32,157 nt of DNA from Hansschlegelia zhihuaiae (GCF_004103825.1 NZ_RYFI01000014.1:77374-109530); one strand, 5' to 3'; counted from the stretch's first letter, positions 8,110 to 16,881 are shown. Numbers and translations are program-made. Notes: generated from the sequence alone by a model not told the origin.

Positions 8110-10691
8110 GCGCGGTCGAGACCGCGGCTGACAAGGGCACACGCAGCCGGTGGCGGTTGCGGCCGATCGCTTTCGTGCGCGCGCGCCTCAAAAACAGGCC
8201 GGACGGCGAGCATGAGATGATTCTGAACAGGCTCGCGATCTGCAGCCTGTTGATCCCCTACCTCCTGATCTCCGGCCTCTTCGACCCGGCCGGCCACGGC
8301 GCGCCTTTCGTCGTGGCGGTCATCTTCACCCTCTTCGCTGTCGGCTTCTTCGCCCACGTCCTCTGGCGTCCGGGCCTCTGCGTGACCCGCCGGGTGATGC
8401 AGATGGTCACGGACATCACGGCGCTGTCCTTCGGGCTTCATTACGGCGGCGAGATCACGTCGATCCTTTATCCGGCCTATCTCTGGATCATCTTCGGCAA
8501 CGGGTTCCGGTTCGGCGTTCCGGCGCTGTTCACGGCGGCGGCGCTCTCGCTCGCCGGCTTCGGGCTGGTCATCCCGACGACCGACTACTGGGCGGAGAAC
8601 GCCCGCCTGTCCTACGGCCTGCTACTCGGCCTGCTGGTGCTTCCCGCCTACGCCGCGACACTGATCAAGAAGCTCGAGCGCGCCCGCCTCGCGGCCGAGG
8701 AGGCGAACCGCGCCAAGAGCCTGTTCCTGGCGAGCGTGAGCCACGAACTTCGGACGCCGCTCAACGCCGTCATCGGCATGACGGACCTCCTCGAGTCGAC
8801 CGACCTCGACGCCGAGCAGCGCGACATGGCCCGGACCGCCGGCGCGTCCGGTCGTTCGCTCCTCGAACTGATCGACGCGCTGCTCAATTTCAGCCGACTC
8901 GAAGCCGGCAAGATGCCGGTCCAGATCACCGACTTCGATCTTCATGACCTGCTTGCGTCGTCCCGCGGCATGCTGGCCGCGCAGGCGCGCGGCAAACACC
9001 TCAGGCTCGGCCTGCACGTCACCCCCCGCACGCCCTATCGGCTGCGCGGCGAGGCGCGGCACATCCGCGACGTGCTCGTCAATCTGATCGGGAACGCGGT
9101 GAAGTTCACCGAGACCGGAGGCGTGGTCGCGAGCGTCGACCTCGTGGGCGGGACGCCGACGCGTCCGCGGCTTCGTTTCGAGGTCGCGGACACCGGCATC
9201 GGAATCGCGACCGAGGCCCGCGTCCGGATCTTCGAGAGCTTCACGCAGGCCGACGAGACCATCATCAACAGCCATGGCGGCACCGGGCTTGGGCTCGCCA
9301 TCTGCAAGCAACTGGTCGAGCTGAACGGCGGCCGGATCGGCGTCGACAGCGAGCCGGGCGTGGGCAGCACGTTCTGGTTCGAGCTCGATCTGGAGCTCGC
9401 CTCCGAAGGCTTCGTGGCGGTCGAACCGGCGCCGCCGCTGATGGTGGCGCTCGCGGCCTCCGAAGAGCGCGCATTTGCGCTTGCGGCCGAGCTCGCCGCG
9501 ATCGGCAGCGCGGCGGAAGCCGCCGTCGATCTCCGCTCCGCCCTGCGGCTGCTCCGCTCCGATATGGCCGGCGGCCGGCGCGTCGTGGTGATCGACGCCA
9601 CAGGTTCCGCTGCGGACGGCGAGGCGATGGCGGGCGCGGTGCGCGCGGTCGACGAAGACCACAGCATCGAGATCGCCTTGATCGACCCCGCGCTCGGCGC
9701 CGGTCTTCCGGACAGCGACGTCAGGCTGCTCTGCGCCTCGAGCGCCGCCGCGCCGGACCGCGCGACCCTGGGAGCGATGGTGCGGATCGCGAGCGTCGGC
9801 GCCGTCGGCCGGACCGCGGCGCCCGTCCGGGCGGCGGCCGACGCGCCGTCGAGACGCCTCTCGATCCTGGTCGCGGAGGACAACCGCACCAATCAGAAAG
9901 TCATTACGAAGGTGCTGGAGCGCGCCGGCCATGAGGTGCAGATCGCCGAAAACGGCGAATTCGCTCTCGACGCACTGACCGAGCGCGCCTTCGACCTGGT
10001 GCTGATGGACGTCAACATGCCGGTGCTCGACGGCGTCGAATGCACCAAGCTCTACCGGTTCGCGTCGATCGGAAAGCCGCGCACACCGATCGTGGCGCTG
10101 ACCGCCGACGCCACCTCGGACGCCCGCGAACGCTGCCTCGAGGCGGGCATGGACGCCTGCCTCACCAAGCCGATCGAGCCCGAGAAACTGCTGTCGATGA
10201 TCGAGGAGATCTGTCGCGGCGCAGCCGGCGTCGCGGTCGCGGAGGCCGAGCGGGCGGCCGTCGAGAGCGGCAAGGTCGACGACGAGATCGTCGCCAACAT
10301 CGCCCGGCACCCGGGCTATCGTCCGGCCAAGCGGGCGGTGGTCGACCGCAACACGCTGGCGGAGCTCGAACAGCTCGGCGGCTCTGATTTCGTCGCCGAA
10401 CTCGTCGAGGAGTTCATCGGGGACGCCGCCGCGGTCCTGCGCTCTCTGCACGAAGCCGTCGAGTCCCGGCAGCCGAGCGTGTTCCGGGAGCAGGCCCACG
10501 CGCTGAGAAGCGGCGCCGCCAATATCGGCGCGCGCGGCATGTACGAGATCTGTCTGTCCTACCGCAACGCCGACGCCCACGACCTCGCGGCTCACGGCGC
10601 CGAGCATCTGCGCCGGCTGGAGAGCGAGTTCGAACGGGTTCGCAAGACCCTGCGACGGCGGTTTCCGGACCGGCGCATCGCCAAGCGCTGA
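8106..10691 (+). CDS. rpfC: RpfC-like hybrid sensor histidine kinase (DSF receptor)
   Basis: The 861-aa inner-membrane kinase has a short cytoplasmic N terminus, five membrane segments (about 38-195), HisKA with phospho-acceptor H213 ([11 protein letters not shown]), HATPase ([26 protein letters not shown]), a degenerate receiver-like spacer, a full receiver with D635 ([11 protein letters not shown]), and an HPt domain with H798 ([13 protein letters not shown]). This matches Xanthomonas RpfC in order and sequence, including [17 protein letters not shown] before the kinase. The start is set at GTG 8106, which overlaps the previous stop (GTGA). The region before the first helix ([11 protein letters not shown]) still resembles RpfC, where this segment senses the fatty-acid signal, so the ATG at 8217 would cut off a conserved part. 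It likely senses a DSF-type cis-2-unsaturated fatty acid and signals to the upstream REC-PAS-GGDEF-EAL protein. Confidence 0.88.
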   Translation: MSAVETAADKGTRSRWRLRPIAFVRARLKNRPDGEHEMILNRLAICSLLIPYLLISGLFDPAGHGAPFVVAVIFTLFAVGFFAHVLWRPGLCVTRRVMQMVTDITALSFGLHYGGEITSILYPAYLWIIFGNGFRFGVPALFTAAALSLAGFGLVIPTTDYWAENARLSYGLLLGLLVLPAYAATLIKKLERARLAAEEANRAKSLFLASVSHELRTPLNAVIGMTDLLESTDLDAEQRDMARTAGASGRSLLELIDALLNFSRLEAGKMPVQITDFDLHDLLASSRGMLAAQARGKHLRLGLHVTPRTPYRLRGEARHIRDVLVNLIGNAVKFTETGGVVASVDLVGGTPTRPRLRFEVADTGIGIATEARVRIFESFTQADETIINSHGGTGLGLAICKQLVELNGGRIGVDSEPGVGSTFWFELDLELASEGFVAVEPAPPLMVALAASEERAFALAAELAAIGSAAEAAVDLRSALRLLRSDMAGGRRVVVIDATGSAADGEAMAGAVRAVDEDHSIEIALIDPALGAGLPDSDVRLLCASSAAAPDRATLGAMVRIASVGAVGRTAAPVRAAADAPSRRLSILVAEDNRTNQKVITKVLERAGHEVQIAENGEFALDALTERAFDLVLMDVNMPVLDGVECTKLYRFASIGKPRTPIVALTADATSDARERCLEAGMDACLTKPIEPEKLLSMIEEICRGAAGVAVAEAERAAVESGKVDDEIVANIARHPGYRPAKRAVVDRNTLAELEQLGGSDFVAELVEEFIGDAAAVLRSLHEAVESRQPSVFREQAHALRSGAANIGARGMYEICLSYRNADAHDLAAHGAEHLRRLESEFERVRKTLRRRFPDRRIAKR

Positions 10692-10719
10692 CGTCGGAAG
10701 TCTGCTTCCTCGAAACGTT

Positions 10720-10755
10720 CTGAGGCGCCCGGGCGCGAACGCCCGGACGCCTCAG
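10720..10755. terminator. Bidirectional hairpin between rpfC and rpfF
   Basis: Arms CTGAGGCGCCCGGGCG (10720-10735) and CGCCCGGACGCCTCAG (10740-10755) pair over 16 positions with one mismatch around a CGAA tetraloop. It sits between two convergent genes, 28 bp from the kinase stop and 26 bp from the rpfF stop, so it can serve both. There is no long T-tract on either side. Confidence 0.75.
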
Positions 10756-10781
10756 CTCACGCCCGGCAGGGCTCGGAGAGG

Positions 10782-11774
10782 TCAGACCGCGGACAGCACG
10801 GCGTTGGCGATCAGGCGCTTGTCCTGGGCGACGGTGAGGCGCTCCATCTTCCGAAGGTCGGCCTCGTCGAGGCTGAGCGCGGCGTCGACCCAGATCTCGG
10901 TCACGTCGCGCAACTCCTCATAGGGCAGGGGGGCGACGCGCCGTCCGGCGCGGAACAGGGCCGAAAGGCCGTTGTGGCGCCGCAGGTTCCGGGCGAGCAG
11001 CCGATGCGTCTCGGCGACGCCCTCGCCGGGCTCCGCCAGCACCTGGACGAGCCCGAGCGCGTGAAGCTCCTCGGCCGTGTAGAGCTTCCCGCTCGCGATC
11101 ATGCGCTCGGCCTGCAGTCCGCCGAGCCGGCGGGCCAGCATGCTGTAGGCCCCCATGCCCGGGAACAGGTTGAACAGGATCTCGGGCAGGCCGAACTTTG
11201 CGCCGCGTTCGGCGACGATGACGTCGCAGGAGAGCGCCGCCTCGAAGCCGCCGCCGAGCGCGTCTCCCTGCACGAGGGCGACGGTGATCACCGGCAGATC
11301 GAACGCGACCGCGTTCTCATGGAGCACGTCGATGCAGGCTTTGGCGTAGGCCAGCAGGCCGTCGCGGTCTCGGGAACGGATCCAGCCCGCGAACAAATCG
11401 AGGTCGCCGCCGAGATTGTAGATGCCGGGCAGCCGCGACGCGAACACGGCCTGCTTGATCGGGGCGGCGGCGCCGGCGGGCGTTGCGTCGAAGGCGCGCC
11501 TTATCGTGCGTTGATGCGCCGACAGGTCGCGAAGCAGGCCGGGCGTGAAGCTCGGCGCGCCGACCGGCGACATCCAGCACCAGGAGGTCTCCTGGGCGGC
11601 GTCGAGCTCGATCTCGATCTCTTCGTAGCGCGGAGCCGAGATCATCTCGACGGGGGACAGCGAGTGGTCAGTCTCTGCGGCCCTCGGCGCCGCGAGAGCG
11701 GTCCGGAATTTCTCGCGGGCCGCTTCCAACTGCCTGAAGGGTCGGAACTCCGGCACACTCATCGTCATCGCCAT
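10782..11774 (-). CDS. rpfF: RpfF-like DSF synthase (crotonase family)
   Basis: This 330-aa crotonase-fold enzyme should convert a 3-hydroxyacyl-ACP to a cis-2-enoyl fatty acid and release it, giving a diffusible signal factor. The match to Xanthomonas RpfF is strong: YNLGGDLDLFAGWIR, VALVQGDALGGGFEAALS with E178, GLPEILFNLFPGMGAYS with E198, LYTAEELHALGLV, and EIWVDAAL. The two catalytic glutamates are 20 residues apart, as in RpfF (E141/E161), which separates it from ordinary enoyl-CoA hydratases. The start is set at ATG 11774, with GGAG 7 nt upstream; the frame is open further, to 11852, but that stretch resembles nothing. It converges on rpfC, and the upstream region is unusually AT-rich and holds repeats that may control it. 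Confidence 0.9.
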   Translation of the reverse strand: MAMTMSVPEFRPFRQLEAAREKFRTALAAPRAAETDHSLSPVEMISAPRYEEIEIELDAAQETSWCWMSPVGAPSFTPGLLRDLSAHQRTIRRAFDATPAGAAAPIKQAVFASRLPGIYNLGGDLDLFAGWIRSRDRDGLLAYAKACIDVLHENAVAFDLPVITVALVQGDALGGGFEAALSCDVIVAERGAKFGLPEILFNLFPGMGAYSMLARRLGGLQAERMIASGKLYTAEELHALGLVQVLAEPGEGVAETHRLLARNLRRHNGLSALFRAGRRVAPLPYEELRDVTEIWVDAALSLDEADLRKMERLTVAQDKRLIANAVLSAV

Positions 11775-12326
11775 TTCGACGCTCCGCTCGACGTCACGTT
11801 GATGCGATCCCGATCCCCGCCAGCAGATTAATGTTTTGTTTACCTCTTTCAACTGGCCATGACGGCAAGCAACTGCGTTCAGGCGACGTTAACTTTAATT
11901 TCAAACTTGGCCATCGGCAGATAATCGCCAAATAGTTTTGTCCCAATGCGGGAACATTGGCCAGAAAATCAGAAGACTAGAGAATTTAATTTTCGATCGT
12001 CTTATCATTGAGGTAGGGCGTCGGTGGACGCCGGTCCGAACGAGACAAAAATGATGATTTGCAGTGCGGATTTCATGCGATCACTACGCCACAATATTGC
12101 CCAACAAGGCGGCGGATCGCCAACCTGCCGTCGACGCGGCGGGCCTACACCAGCGACGGCTAGAGGGTTCTTGAAAGGGACGCCGTTCCTATCATGCGGC
12201 GTTTTGTCGCGAAATGCGGTCGGCCCCTCAGGGTTTCCGCCGTAGGCCCGCCCACGCGACAAGCCGGACCGAAGGCGGTAGGAATGCGCCGAGGCGCCCT
12301 TGGCGCCGCGACGAGGAGCCGACACG
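11775..12326. other. 552-bp intergenic region between rpfF and the PhyH-like gene
   Basis: No convincing gene is seen. The part nearest rpfF (about 11830-12020) is clearly lower in GC than the rest of the window, as expected for promoters of the divergent genes. It contains three TGGCCA elements (11854, 11908 and 11958), the first two in a shared context (AACTGGCCATGACGGCA and AACTTGGCCATCGGCA). It also contains a perfect inverted repeat, CCAATG-N6-CATTGG (11943-11960). Closer to the PhyH-like gene is a GGCGCC-CTT-GGCGCC hairpin (12293-12307). A 73-codon frame at 12024-12245 has no ribosome site or recognisable motif and was not called. Confidence 0.6.
11943..11960. promoter_or_regulatory. 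Inverted repeat CCAATG-N6-CATTGG upstream of rpfF
   Basis: Perfect 6-bp arms with a 6-bp centre lie about 170 bp before the rpfF start, within the AT-rich patch. The right arm overlaps one of three TGGCCA elements. It is a plausible binding site for a dimeric regulator; none can be named. Confidence 0.35.
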
Positions 12327-13367
12327 ATGGCGAACGCCTTGCGCTGGCTGATGGCGCCGATCTGGGCCGCGCAGATCTTCACCGGCGCGAAGTCCTTCTG
12401 CGACAACCGGATCCTTGGGAGCGCGCGGCTCAATGAGCGCGGGCTCCATGTCTGGCGCGTGAAGCTGGCCAACCGCCTGGCGGAGGCGCGCCGCGCGAAG
12501 CTCGGGAAGCGTCTGTCGGCCGCGGACCGCGAGGCCTTCGCGCGCGACGGCTTCATCCTGAAGCGTGATTTCCTGCCCGAGGCCCAGTTCCGGGCGCTGG
12601 TCGCGGAGATCGAGCGGACGCAGGTTCCGGCGCGCGAGATGAAGCAGGGCGACGCCGTCACGCGCCGCATCTCGCTCGACCCTGAGAATCTGAAGAAGCT
12701 CCCGGCCTGCGCGGCCGCCGTCGGCGATCCGGCGTTCCAGCATCTGACGCGCTATGTCTCGACCTATGACGCCGAGCCGATCGTCTACATCCAGACGATC
12801 TTCGCGCAGGTCGACAAGTCGGCGACCGACCCGCAGACCTCGGTCCACGCCGACACCTTCCATCCGACCATGAAGGCCTGGCTCTTCCTGCACGACGTCG
12901 AGGAGGATCTCGGTCCCTTCGTCTATGTGCCGGGCTCGCACCGGCCGACCAAGCGGCGGCTCGCCTGGGAGCGGCGGATGAGCGTCAACGCCTCCAGGCT
13001 CGACCGGCTGTCCTCGCGCGGCTCGTTCCGCGTCGGCCCGCGCGACCTCAAACGCATGGGCCTGCCGCAGCCGCAGAAATTCGCGGTGCCGGCCAACACG
13101 CTGGTGGTCGCCGACACCTCCGGCTTCCACGCCCGCGGCGCGAGCGCGCGGCCCTCGACGCGCGTCGAGATCTGGGCCTACGCCCGGCGGAACCCGTTCC
13201 TGCCCTTCGTCGGGCTCGACCCCTGGTCGCTGTCGCCGCTCAAGGGCCGTCAGGCGCCGATCTTCTGGCGGCTGCTCGACGGGCTGGAGAAGGCCGGGCT
13301 CGGCAAGAGCGCCTGGCGCGACGCCGGCGTGGTCACGGCCGCGTCGCCGCCGGCCGCCAGGGGCTGA
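12327..13367 (+). CDS. Phytanoyl-CoA dioxygenase family protein
   Basis: This 346-aa protein is a probable Fe(II)/2-oxoglutarate-dependent oxygenase. After about 55 residues comes the typical opening FARDGFILKRDFL. The metal-binding HxD is in SVHADTFHP, followed by DLGPFVYVPGSH, a distal His in SGFHARGAS, and a conserved Arg in TRVEIWAYAR that would hold 2-oxoglutarate, so the active site looks complete. The substrate is unknown; the family hydroxylates many small molecules and lipids. The start is set at ATG 12327 because GAGGAG lies 8 nt before it; an upstream in-frame TTG at 12300 lacks a site. It stands alone, 553 bp from the divergent rpfF. A link to fatty-acid signalling is only positional. 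Confidence 0.85.
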   Translation: MANALRWLMAPIWAAQIFTGAKSFCDNRILGSARLNERGLHVWRVKLANRLAEARRAKLGKRLSAADREAFARDGFILKRDFLPEAQFRALVAEIERTQVPAREMKQGDAVTRRISLDPENLKKLPACAAAVGDPAFQHLTRYVSTYDAEPIVYIQTIFAQVDKSATDPQTSVHADTFHPTMKAWLFLHDVEEDLGPFVYVPGSHRPTKRRLAWERRMSVNASRLDRLSSRGSFRVGPRDLKRMGLPQPQKFAVPANTLVVADTSGFHARGASARPSTRVEIWAYARRNPFLPFVGLDPWSLSPLKGRQAPIFWRLLDGLEKAGLGKSAWRDAGVVTAASPPAARG

Positions 13368-13635
13368 GCCGCAGAGAGGCGGTTTACTCAGCCGTCTGAA
13401 ATTCGATTCTCACCGCGCCCGTCGCGTCATCGCTGCGCAGCTGCGGCCGTTTCAACCCGCCGAGCAGCCCTTCGGCGGAAAAGACGATGCACAGTCTCGT
13501 TTCGGACAGCCATCGAGGCGAGGCGACCGCCGCACTGCGCCATCCGCGAGCGCGAACGACGCGCAGGGCGCGACGAAGACATGGTTCGTCGCGAGCTTTC
13601 TCAAGAGCAACGAACGACGTGAACAGGTCGCCCGT

Positions 13636-14055
13636 TCACCACTTGCCCGTATTCCCCATCGACTTCCACGGCTCGGCCGGCTCCTTGGCGCCGCCTTTCT
13701 GCAGGAGCTCGATCGAGATGTTGTCGGGCGAGCGGACGAAAGCCATGCGGCCGTCGCGGGGAGGGCGATTGATGGTCACGCCCTGGCTCATGAGCCGGTC
13801 GCACAGCGCGTAGATGTCGTCGACCTCATAGGCGAGATGGCCAAAATTGCGGCCCTCGCCATAGGTCTCCGGGTCCCAGTTGTGGGTCAGCTCGATCTGC
13901 GCGTCCGGCTGGCCGGGCGGCGCGAGGAAGATCAGCGTGAAGCGGCCCTGCTCGTTGTCCATGCGCCGGACCTCTTCCAGCCCGAGCTTGTCGCAATAGA
14001 AATCGAGCGAGGCGTCGACGTCGCTGACGCGGACCATGGTGTGCAGATATTTCAT
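13636..14055 (-). CDS. gloA: Lactoylglutathione lyase (glyoxalase I)
   Basis: The 139-aa enzyme isomerises the hemithioacetal of methylglyoxal and glutathione to S-lactoylglutathione, a cytoplasmic detoxification step. It aligns well with E. coli GloA. The metal ligands are H5 (KYLHTMVRV), Glu in QIELTHNW, His in [11 protein letters not shown], and Glu in ISIELLQKG. The start is set at ATG 14055, which has GGAG 7 nt upstream; the frame remains open to 14310 but that part overlaps the divergent sirtuin gene and is not conserved. Only 37 bp separate the two divergent start codons, so their promoters must overlap the neighbouring gene or each other. Confidence 0.95.
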   Translation of the reverse strand: MKYLHTMVRVSDVDASLDFYCDKLGLEEVRRMDNEQGRFTLIFLAPPGQPDAQIELTHNWDPETYGEGRNFGHLAYEVDDIYALCDRLMSQGVTINRPPRDGRMAFVRSPDNISIELLQKGGAKEPAEPWKSMGNTGKW

Positions 14056-14092
14056 CTCACGTCTCCGGCTGGCGTGGTCGCGGAGGGAAGCT

Positions 14093-14854
14093 ATGGAGCA
14101 GGACGACGATCGCAAGATCGCGGCGTTCAGAGCGCTGCTCGGTGACGCGCGCTCTGCGGTGGCGTTCAGCGGGGCCGGCATCTCGACAGGCTCGGGCATT
14201 CCAGACTTCCGCAGCCCCGGCGGGCTCTGGACCGAGAACCGGCCGATCGACTTCGACGCTTTCGTGTCATCGCCCGACATGCGCCGCGAGGCGTGGCGGC
14301 GGAAGTTCACGATAGACGACGCGACGCGCGGCGCGCGGCCGAACGCGGCTCATCTCGCCGTGGCGCGTCTCGTCGAGCAGGGCAGGGTGGCGGCCGTCGT
14401 CACGCAGAACATCGACGGGCTGCACGCGGCCTCGGGCGTGCCGGCCGACCGCCTGATCGAACTCCATGGCAACGGGACCTACGCCACATGTCTCGATTGC
14501 GGCCTGCGCCACCAGCTCGACGACATCCGTCTCGCCTTTGAGGCGACGGGCGATCCGCCGGCCTGCCGGGGCTGCAACGGCATGGTGAAGTCCGCCACCA
14601 TCTCGTTCGGGCAGGCCATGCCGGTCGAGGCGATGGAGCGCGCCTATGCGGCCGCAGAGGAGGCGGATCTCTTTCTCGTGCTCGGCTCTTCGCTCGTGGT
14701 CTATCCGGCGGCGACCTTGCCGGTCGCGGCCAAGCGGGCCGGGGCTCAGCTCGTCATCGCCAACCGCGAGCCGACCGATCTCGACACTTATGCCGACCTC
14801 GTCCTGCGCGGCGACCTCGTCGAATTGCTTCGTCCCTATGCGGGACTGGCTTAA
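14093..14854 (+). CDS. cobB: NAD-dependent protein deacylase (sirtuin)
   Basis: The 253-aa Sir2-family protein removes acyl groups from lysines using NAD. Motifs in order are [21 protein letters not shown] (NAD binding, from residue 24), TQNIDGLH, the catalytic H125 in ELHGNG, a four-Cys zinc site (C133, C136, C158, C161), and [13 protein letters not shown]. All key residues are present. The start is set at ATG 14093, with GGAGG about 6 nt upstream; an earlier ATG at 14036 would run into the divergent glyoxalase gene. Whether it removes acetyl, succinyl or other groups cannot be read with certainty. Confidence 0.93.
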   Translation: MEQDDDRKIAAFRALLGDARSAVAFSGAGISTGSGIPDFRSPGGLWTENRPIDFDAFVSSPDMRREAWRRKFTIDDATRGARPNAAHLAVARLVEQGRVAAVVTQNIDGLHAASGVPADRLIELHGNGTYATCLDCGLRHQLDDIRLAFEATGDPPACRGCNGMVKSATISFGQAMPVEAMERAYAAAEEADLFLVLGSSLVVYPAATLPVAAKRAGAQLVIANREPTDLDTYADLVLRGDLVELLRPYAGLA

Positions 14855-14992
14855 CGCGGCTTTCGCCTTAATTCTCTGCCGCATGCCTTGATAGGGCCAT
14901 TTTTCGCTTCCCCCCGACGGCTCGGATGCTATCGTCCCCGACGATCGAGTCGAGCGTCGGCTCTCCGTCGGTTCTGTGTTCGGGCGGTTCGT

Positions 14993-15580
14993 ATGAGTGA
15001 TGAGCGGGCGAAGGGCGCGGTTCCCGATACGAATCGGGGCGGCGCGGCGGGGACGGAGCCGGTCGAGCTCTACGAGGTCTCCGGTTCGATCAAGTGGTTC
15101 GACGTCGCTAAGGGCTACGGCTTCATCGTCCCCGACAATGGCGGCCCGGACGTGCTGCTTCACGTCACCTGCATGCGCCGCGACGGCTTCCAGACAGCGG
15201 CCGAAGGCGCGCGGATCGTCTGCGAGGCGCAGATGCGGCCCAAGGGCGCGCAGGCCTTCCGGGTGATCTCGCTCGACGAGAGCGCCGCGCGCCATCCCGG
15301 CGAATTGCCGCCTCCCCGCACCCATGTCACCGTCACGCCGACCAGCAAGCTCGAGCTCGTCGAGGTGAAGTGGTTCAACCGGCTGCGCGGCTTCGGCTTC
15401 CTCACGCGCAATGACGGCTCCCCCGACATCTTCGTCCACATGGAGACGCTGCGGCGCTTCGGCATCATGGAGCTGAGGCCCGGCCAGAAGGTCTACGCCC
15501 GCTTCGGCCCCGGCCCGAAGGGCCTGATGGCCGCGGAGGTCCGACCCGAAGGGCAGGGCGGCGCCCCGTCCTCGCACTGA
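14993..15580 (+). CDS. Dual cold-shock-domain protein
   Basis: The 195-aa protein carries two nucleic-acid-binding cold-shock domains. The first, near residues 24-90, has [17 protein letters not shown] and VLLHV; the second, near 120-190, has [17 protein letters not shown] and IFVHM. These are the RNP1 and RNP2 motifs. Two-domain cold-shock proteins of this size are common in Hyphomicrobiales and bind single-stranded RNA or DNA. The start is set at ATG 14993 (MSDERAKG), after a TTG-initiated extension that looks non-coding. It is followed 11 bp later by a DUF192 gene, the usual neighbour in this group, so the two are probably co-transcribed. Confidence 0.9.
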   Translation: MSDERAKGAVPDTNRGGAAGTEPVELYEVSGSIKWFDVAKGYGFIVPDNGGPDVLLHVTCMRRDGFQTAAEGARIVCEAQMRPKGAQAFRVISLDESAARHPGELPPPRTHVTVTPTSKLELVEVKWFNRLRGFGFLTRNDGSPDIFVHMETLRRFGIMELRPGQKVYARFGPGPKGLMAAEVRPEGQGGAPSSH

Positions 15581-15591
15581 GCCGCTCGTCG

Positions 15592-16065
15592 ATGCGCGGT
15601 TCCGCCCGAACGACGCCGCCGCTGCGATACGCGGCCGCCGCCTTCGTGCTCGCCATTTCGGTCGCAGCCTCGGCCTTCGCGGCCGCGATGCTCGAGAAGC
15701 TCACTTTCGAGACGGCGGACGGCCCCCGCGTCTTCCAGATCGAGGTCGCGCTGACGCCCGAGCAGCGGCAGACCGGACTGATGTACCGCCGGACGCTTCC
15801 CGAGGATCACGGGATGCTGTTCGATTTCGGGAGTCCGCAGGAAATCACCATGTGGATGCAGAACACCTATGTGTCGCTCGACATGGTGTTTGTCTCCGAG
15901 GACGGGCGGGTGACCCGGATCGCCGAACGCACCGAGCCGCTGTCCACTCGCATCATCTCGTCCGGCGCGCCGGCACGCTATGTCGTCGAAGTGCTTGGAG
16001 GCACCGCTAAGCGCATCGGTCTGAAACCGGGCGACCGAGTGGTCCATCCGCGCGTCGGCGCGTAA
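15592..16065 (+). CDS. Secreted DUF192 family protein
   Basis: The 157-aa protein begins with a signal peptide (basic start, then a helix ending at ASAFAA near residue 31). The DUF192 body follows: GPRVFQIEVALTPEQRQTGLMYR, LPEDHGMLFDFG, MWMQNTYVSLDMVFV and YVVEVLGGTAKRIGLKPGD. It is probably periplasmic. The family is widespread and no reaction is established. It sits 11 bp behind the dual cold-shock gene in what looks like an operon. Confidence 0.9.
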   Translation: MRGSARTTPPLRYAAAAFVLAISVAASAFAAAMLEKLTFETADGPRVFQIEVALTPEQRQTGLMYRRTLPEDHGMLFDFGSPQEITMWMQNTYVSLDMVFVSEDGRVTRIAERTEPLSTRIISSGAPARYVVEVLGGTAKRIGLKPGDRVVHPRVGA

Positions 16066-16089
16066 AGCTCCTCGACACGAATCTCCAGA

Positions 16090-16108
16090 GCGGCCGCTCC
16101 GCGGCCGC
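16090..16108. terminator. Hairpin between convergent DUF192 and small-ORF genes
   Basis: GCGGCCGC-TCC-GCGGCCGC gives an 8-bp GC-only stem with a 3-nt loop, followed by TTCTCTC on the plus strand. It lies in the short gap between two convergent genes, so a shared terminator is likely. Confidence 0.5.
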
Positions 16109-16155
16109 GTTCTCTCGACGGGTCGCGGCTTCGCGCGGCGGCTCGGATCAGGCGT

Positions 16156-16389
16156 TCAGATCTGTTTGACGCCGCCGGGCGGCACGCCGAGGCGCTCGAG
16201 ATCCTCGGCGGAAAGCGGCTGCAGCGGCGCGCTCGGCACCGAGGCGCCGTAGGGGATCGCCTTGCGGGCGGCGGCGCGGTCCGGGATCGCGGCCGCCCAT
16301 GTGCCGCCCCGCGCGCGGTCCGCACCCTTGAGATTGGCGAGCGGCAGAGTGAGCCGCCAGCCGGCGGGCGTGATCGTCTCGTTCGACAT
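16156..16389 (-). CDS. Hypothetical small protein paired with BrnA-like antitoxin
   Basis: The 77-aa product is not recognised. It begins SNETITPAGWRLTLPLANLKG and ends in a Leu/Pro-rich segment (LSAEDLERLGVPPGGVKQI). There is no signal peptide or membrane helix. The start is set at ATG 16389, with AAGGA 8 nt before it; a TTG at 16410 would overlap the upstream stop. It follows the BrnA-like gene by 17 bp and is surely in the same transcript. It does not look like the BrnT toxin, which normally lies before BrnA. Confidence 0.55.
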   Translation of the reverse strand: MSNETITPAGWRLTLPLANLKGADRARGGTWAAAIPDRAAARKAIPYGASVPSAPLQPLSAEDLERLGVPPGGVKQI

Positions 16390-16406
16390 CGACTTCGTCC
16401 TTTCGC

Positions 16407-16700
16407 TCAACCAGCGCCGTCGTCATTCTCGCCGGTCAGTTCTTCGACGGGGATCGAGCCATGGCCGGACGCCGCGGCGAGACGGCCGCTCACCGCTTCT
16501 CGAAGCGTCGCGTTGATGCGGTCCTGCCAGCCAGGGCCGTCCTCCTGGAAGATCTCGAGCACGTCCTGGTCGATGCGTAGCGTCACCTGTTCGCGCGCGC
16601 CGGGAAGCGCGGTCGCGCGCGGGGCGGGCGAGGGCGCGGCCGGGCGCTTCGCGAAAGCGGCCTCGGCGGCGGCGCGGGGATCCGACGGGCGTCTCGACAT
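16407..16700 (-). CDS. BrnA-like antitoxin (DUF4415-type) protein
   Basis: The 97-aa protein has a disordered Ala/Pro-rich first half, then a ribbon-helix-helix-like segment: EQVTLRIDQDVLEIFQEDG and GWQDRINATLREAV. GWQxRINxxLRE is the hallmark of BrnA/DUF4415 antitoxins, which bind DNA as dimers and repress their own operon. The usual toxin BrnT is not upstream; instead there is a promoter region and then the divergent RTX gene. The start is set at ATG 16700, with GAGGAG 8 nt upstream. It may be an orphan antitoxin turned regulator, or part of a pair with the small protein behind it. Confidence 0.7.
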   Translation of the reverse strand: MSRRPSDPRAAAEAAFAKRPAAPSPAPRATALPGAREQVTLRIDQDVLEIFQEDGPGWQDRINATLREAVSGRLAAASGHGSIPVEELTGENDDGAG

Positions 16701-16742
16701 GGATGGTTCTCCTCTTTCCTGCACGACCCGCCCGGTGACAGG

Positions 16743-16780
16743 TTAACCAGCGCTAAACAAATAGGTATTTCTACTCATTA
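16743..16780. promoter_or_regulatory. AT-rich control region upstream of RTX gene 1
   Basis: This AT-rich patch lies between the divergent BrnA-like and RTX genes. It holds TTAA-N7-TAAA at 16743-16757, one mismatch from the CtrA consensus TTAA-N7-TTAA. It also holds GTATTTCTAC at 16765-16774, 117 bp before the RTX start. A near-identical GTATTCCTAC (17799-17808) occurs 103 bp before the second RTX gene, so a shared control element is possible. Confidence 0.3.
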
Positions 16781-16881
16781 AATTGTCCACGCCATCGCTG
16801 CTAGCGTTTTCCTTCGCCACGCCGCGTTCGTCTGCGGCGCCGCGTGGCCCTTTTGGCGTTCCCGCAGCCCGAGCGTAGATC

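Noticed and set aside
6424-8142. 572-aa minus-strand open frame opposite the REC-PAS-GGDEF-EAL gene
   Set aside because: Shadow of a high-GC coding gene; the plus-strand product has full conserved domains.
8622-10607. 661-aa minus-strand open frame opposite rpfC
   Set aside because: Antisense shadow; no recognisable motif, and the sense strand encodes an intact kinase.
12024-12245. 73-aa open frame between rpfF and the PhyH-like gene
   Set aside because: No ribosome site, no motif, composition of non-coding DNA.
13487-13813. 108-aa open frame downstream of the PhyH-like gene
   Set aside because: It overlaps the conserved end of gloA on the other strand and is Arg/Ser-rich shadow sequence.
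16743-16757. CtrA box upstream of RTX gene 1
   Set aside because: TTAA-N7-TAAA has one mismatch and such matches are expected by chance in an AT-rich patch; kept only as a note in the feature, not claimed.
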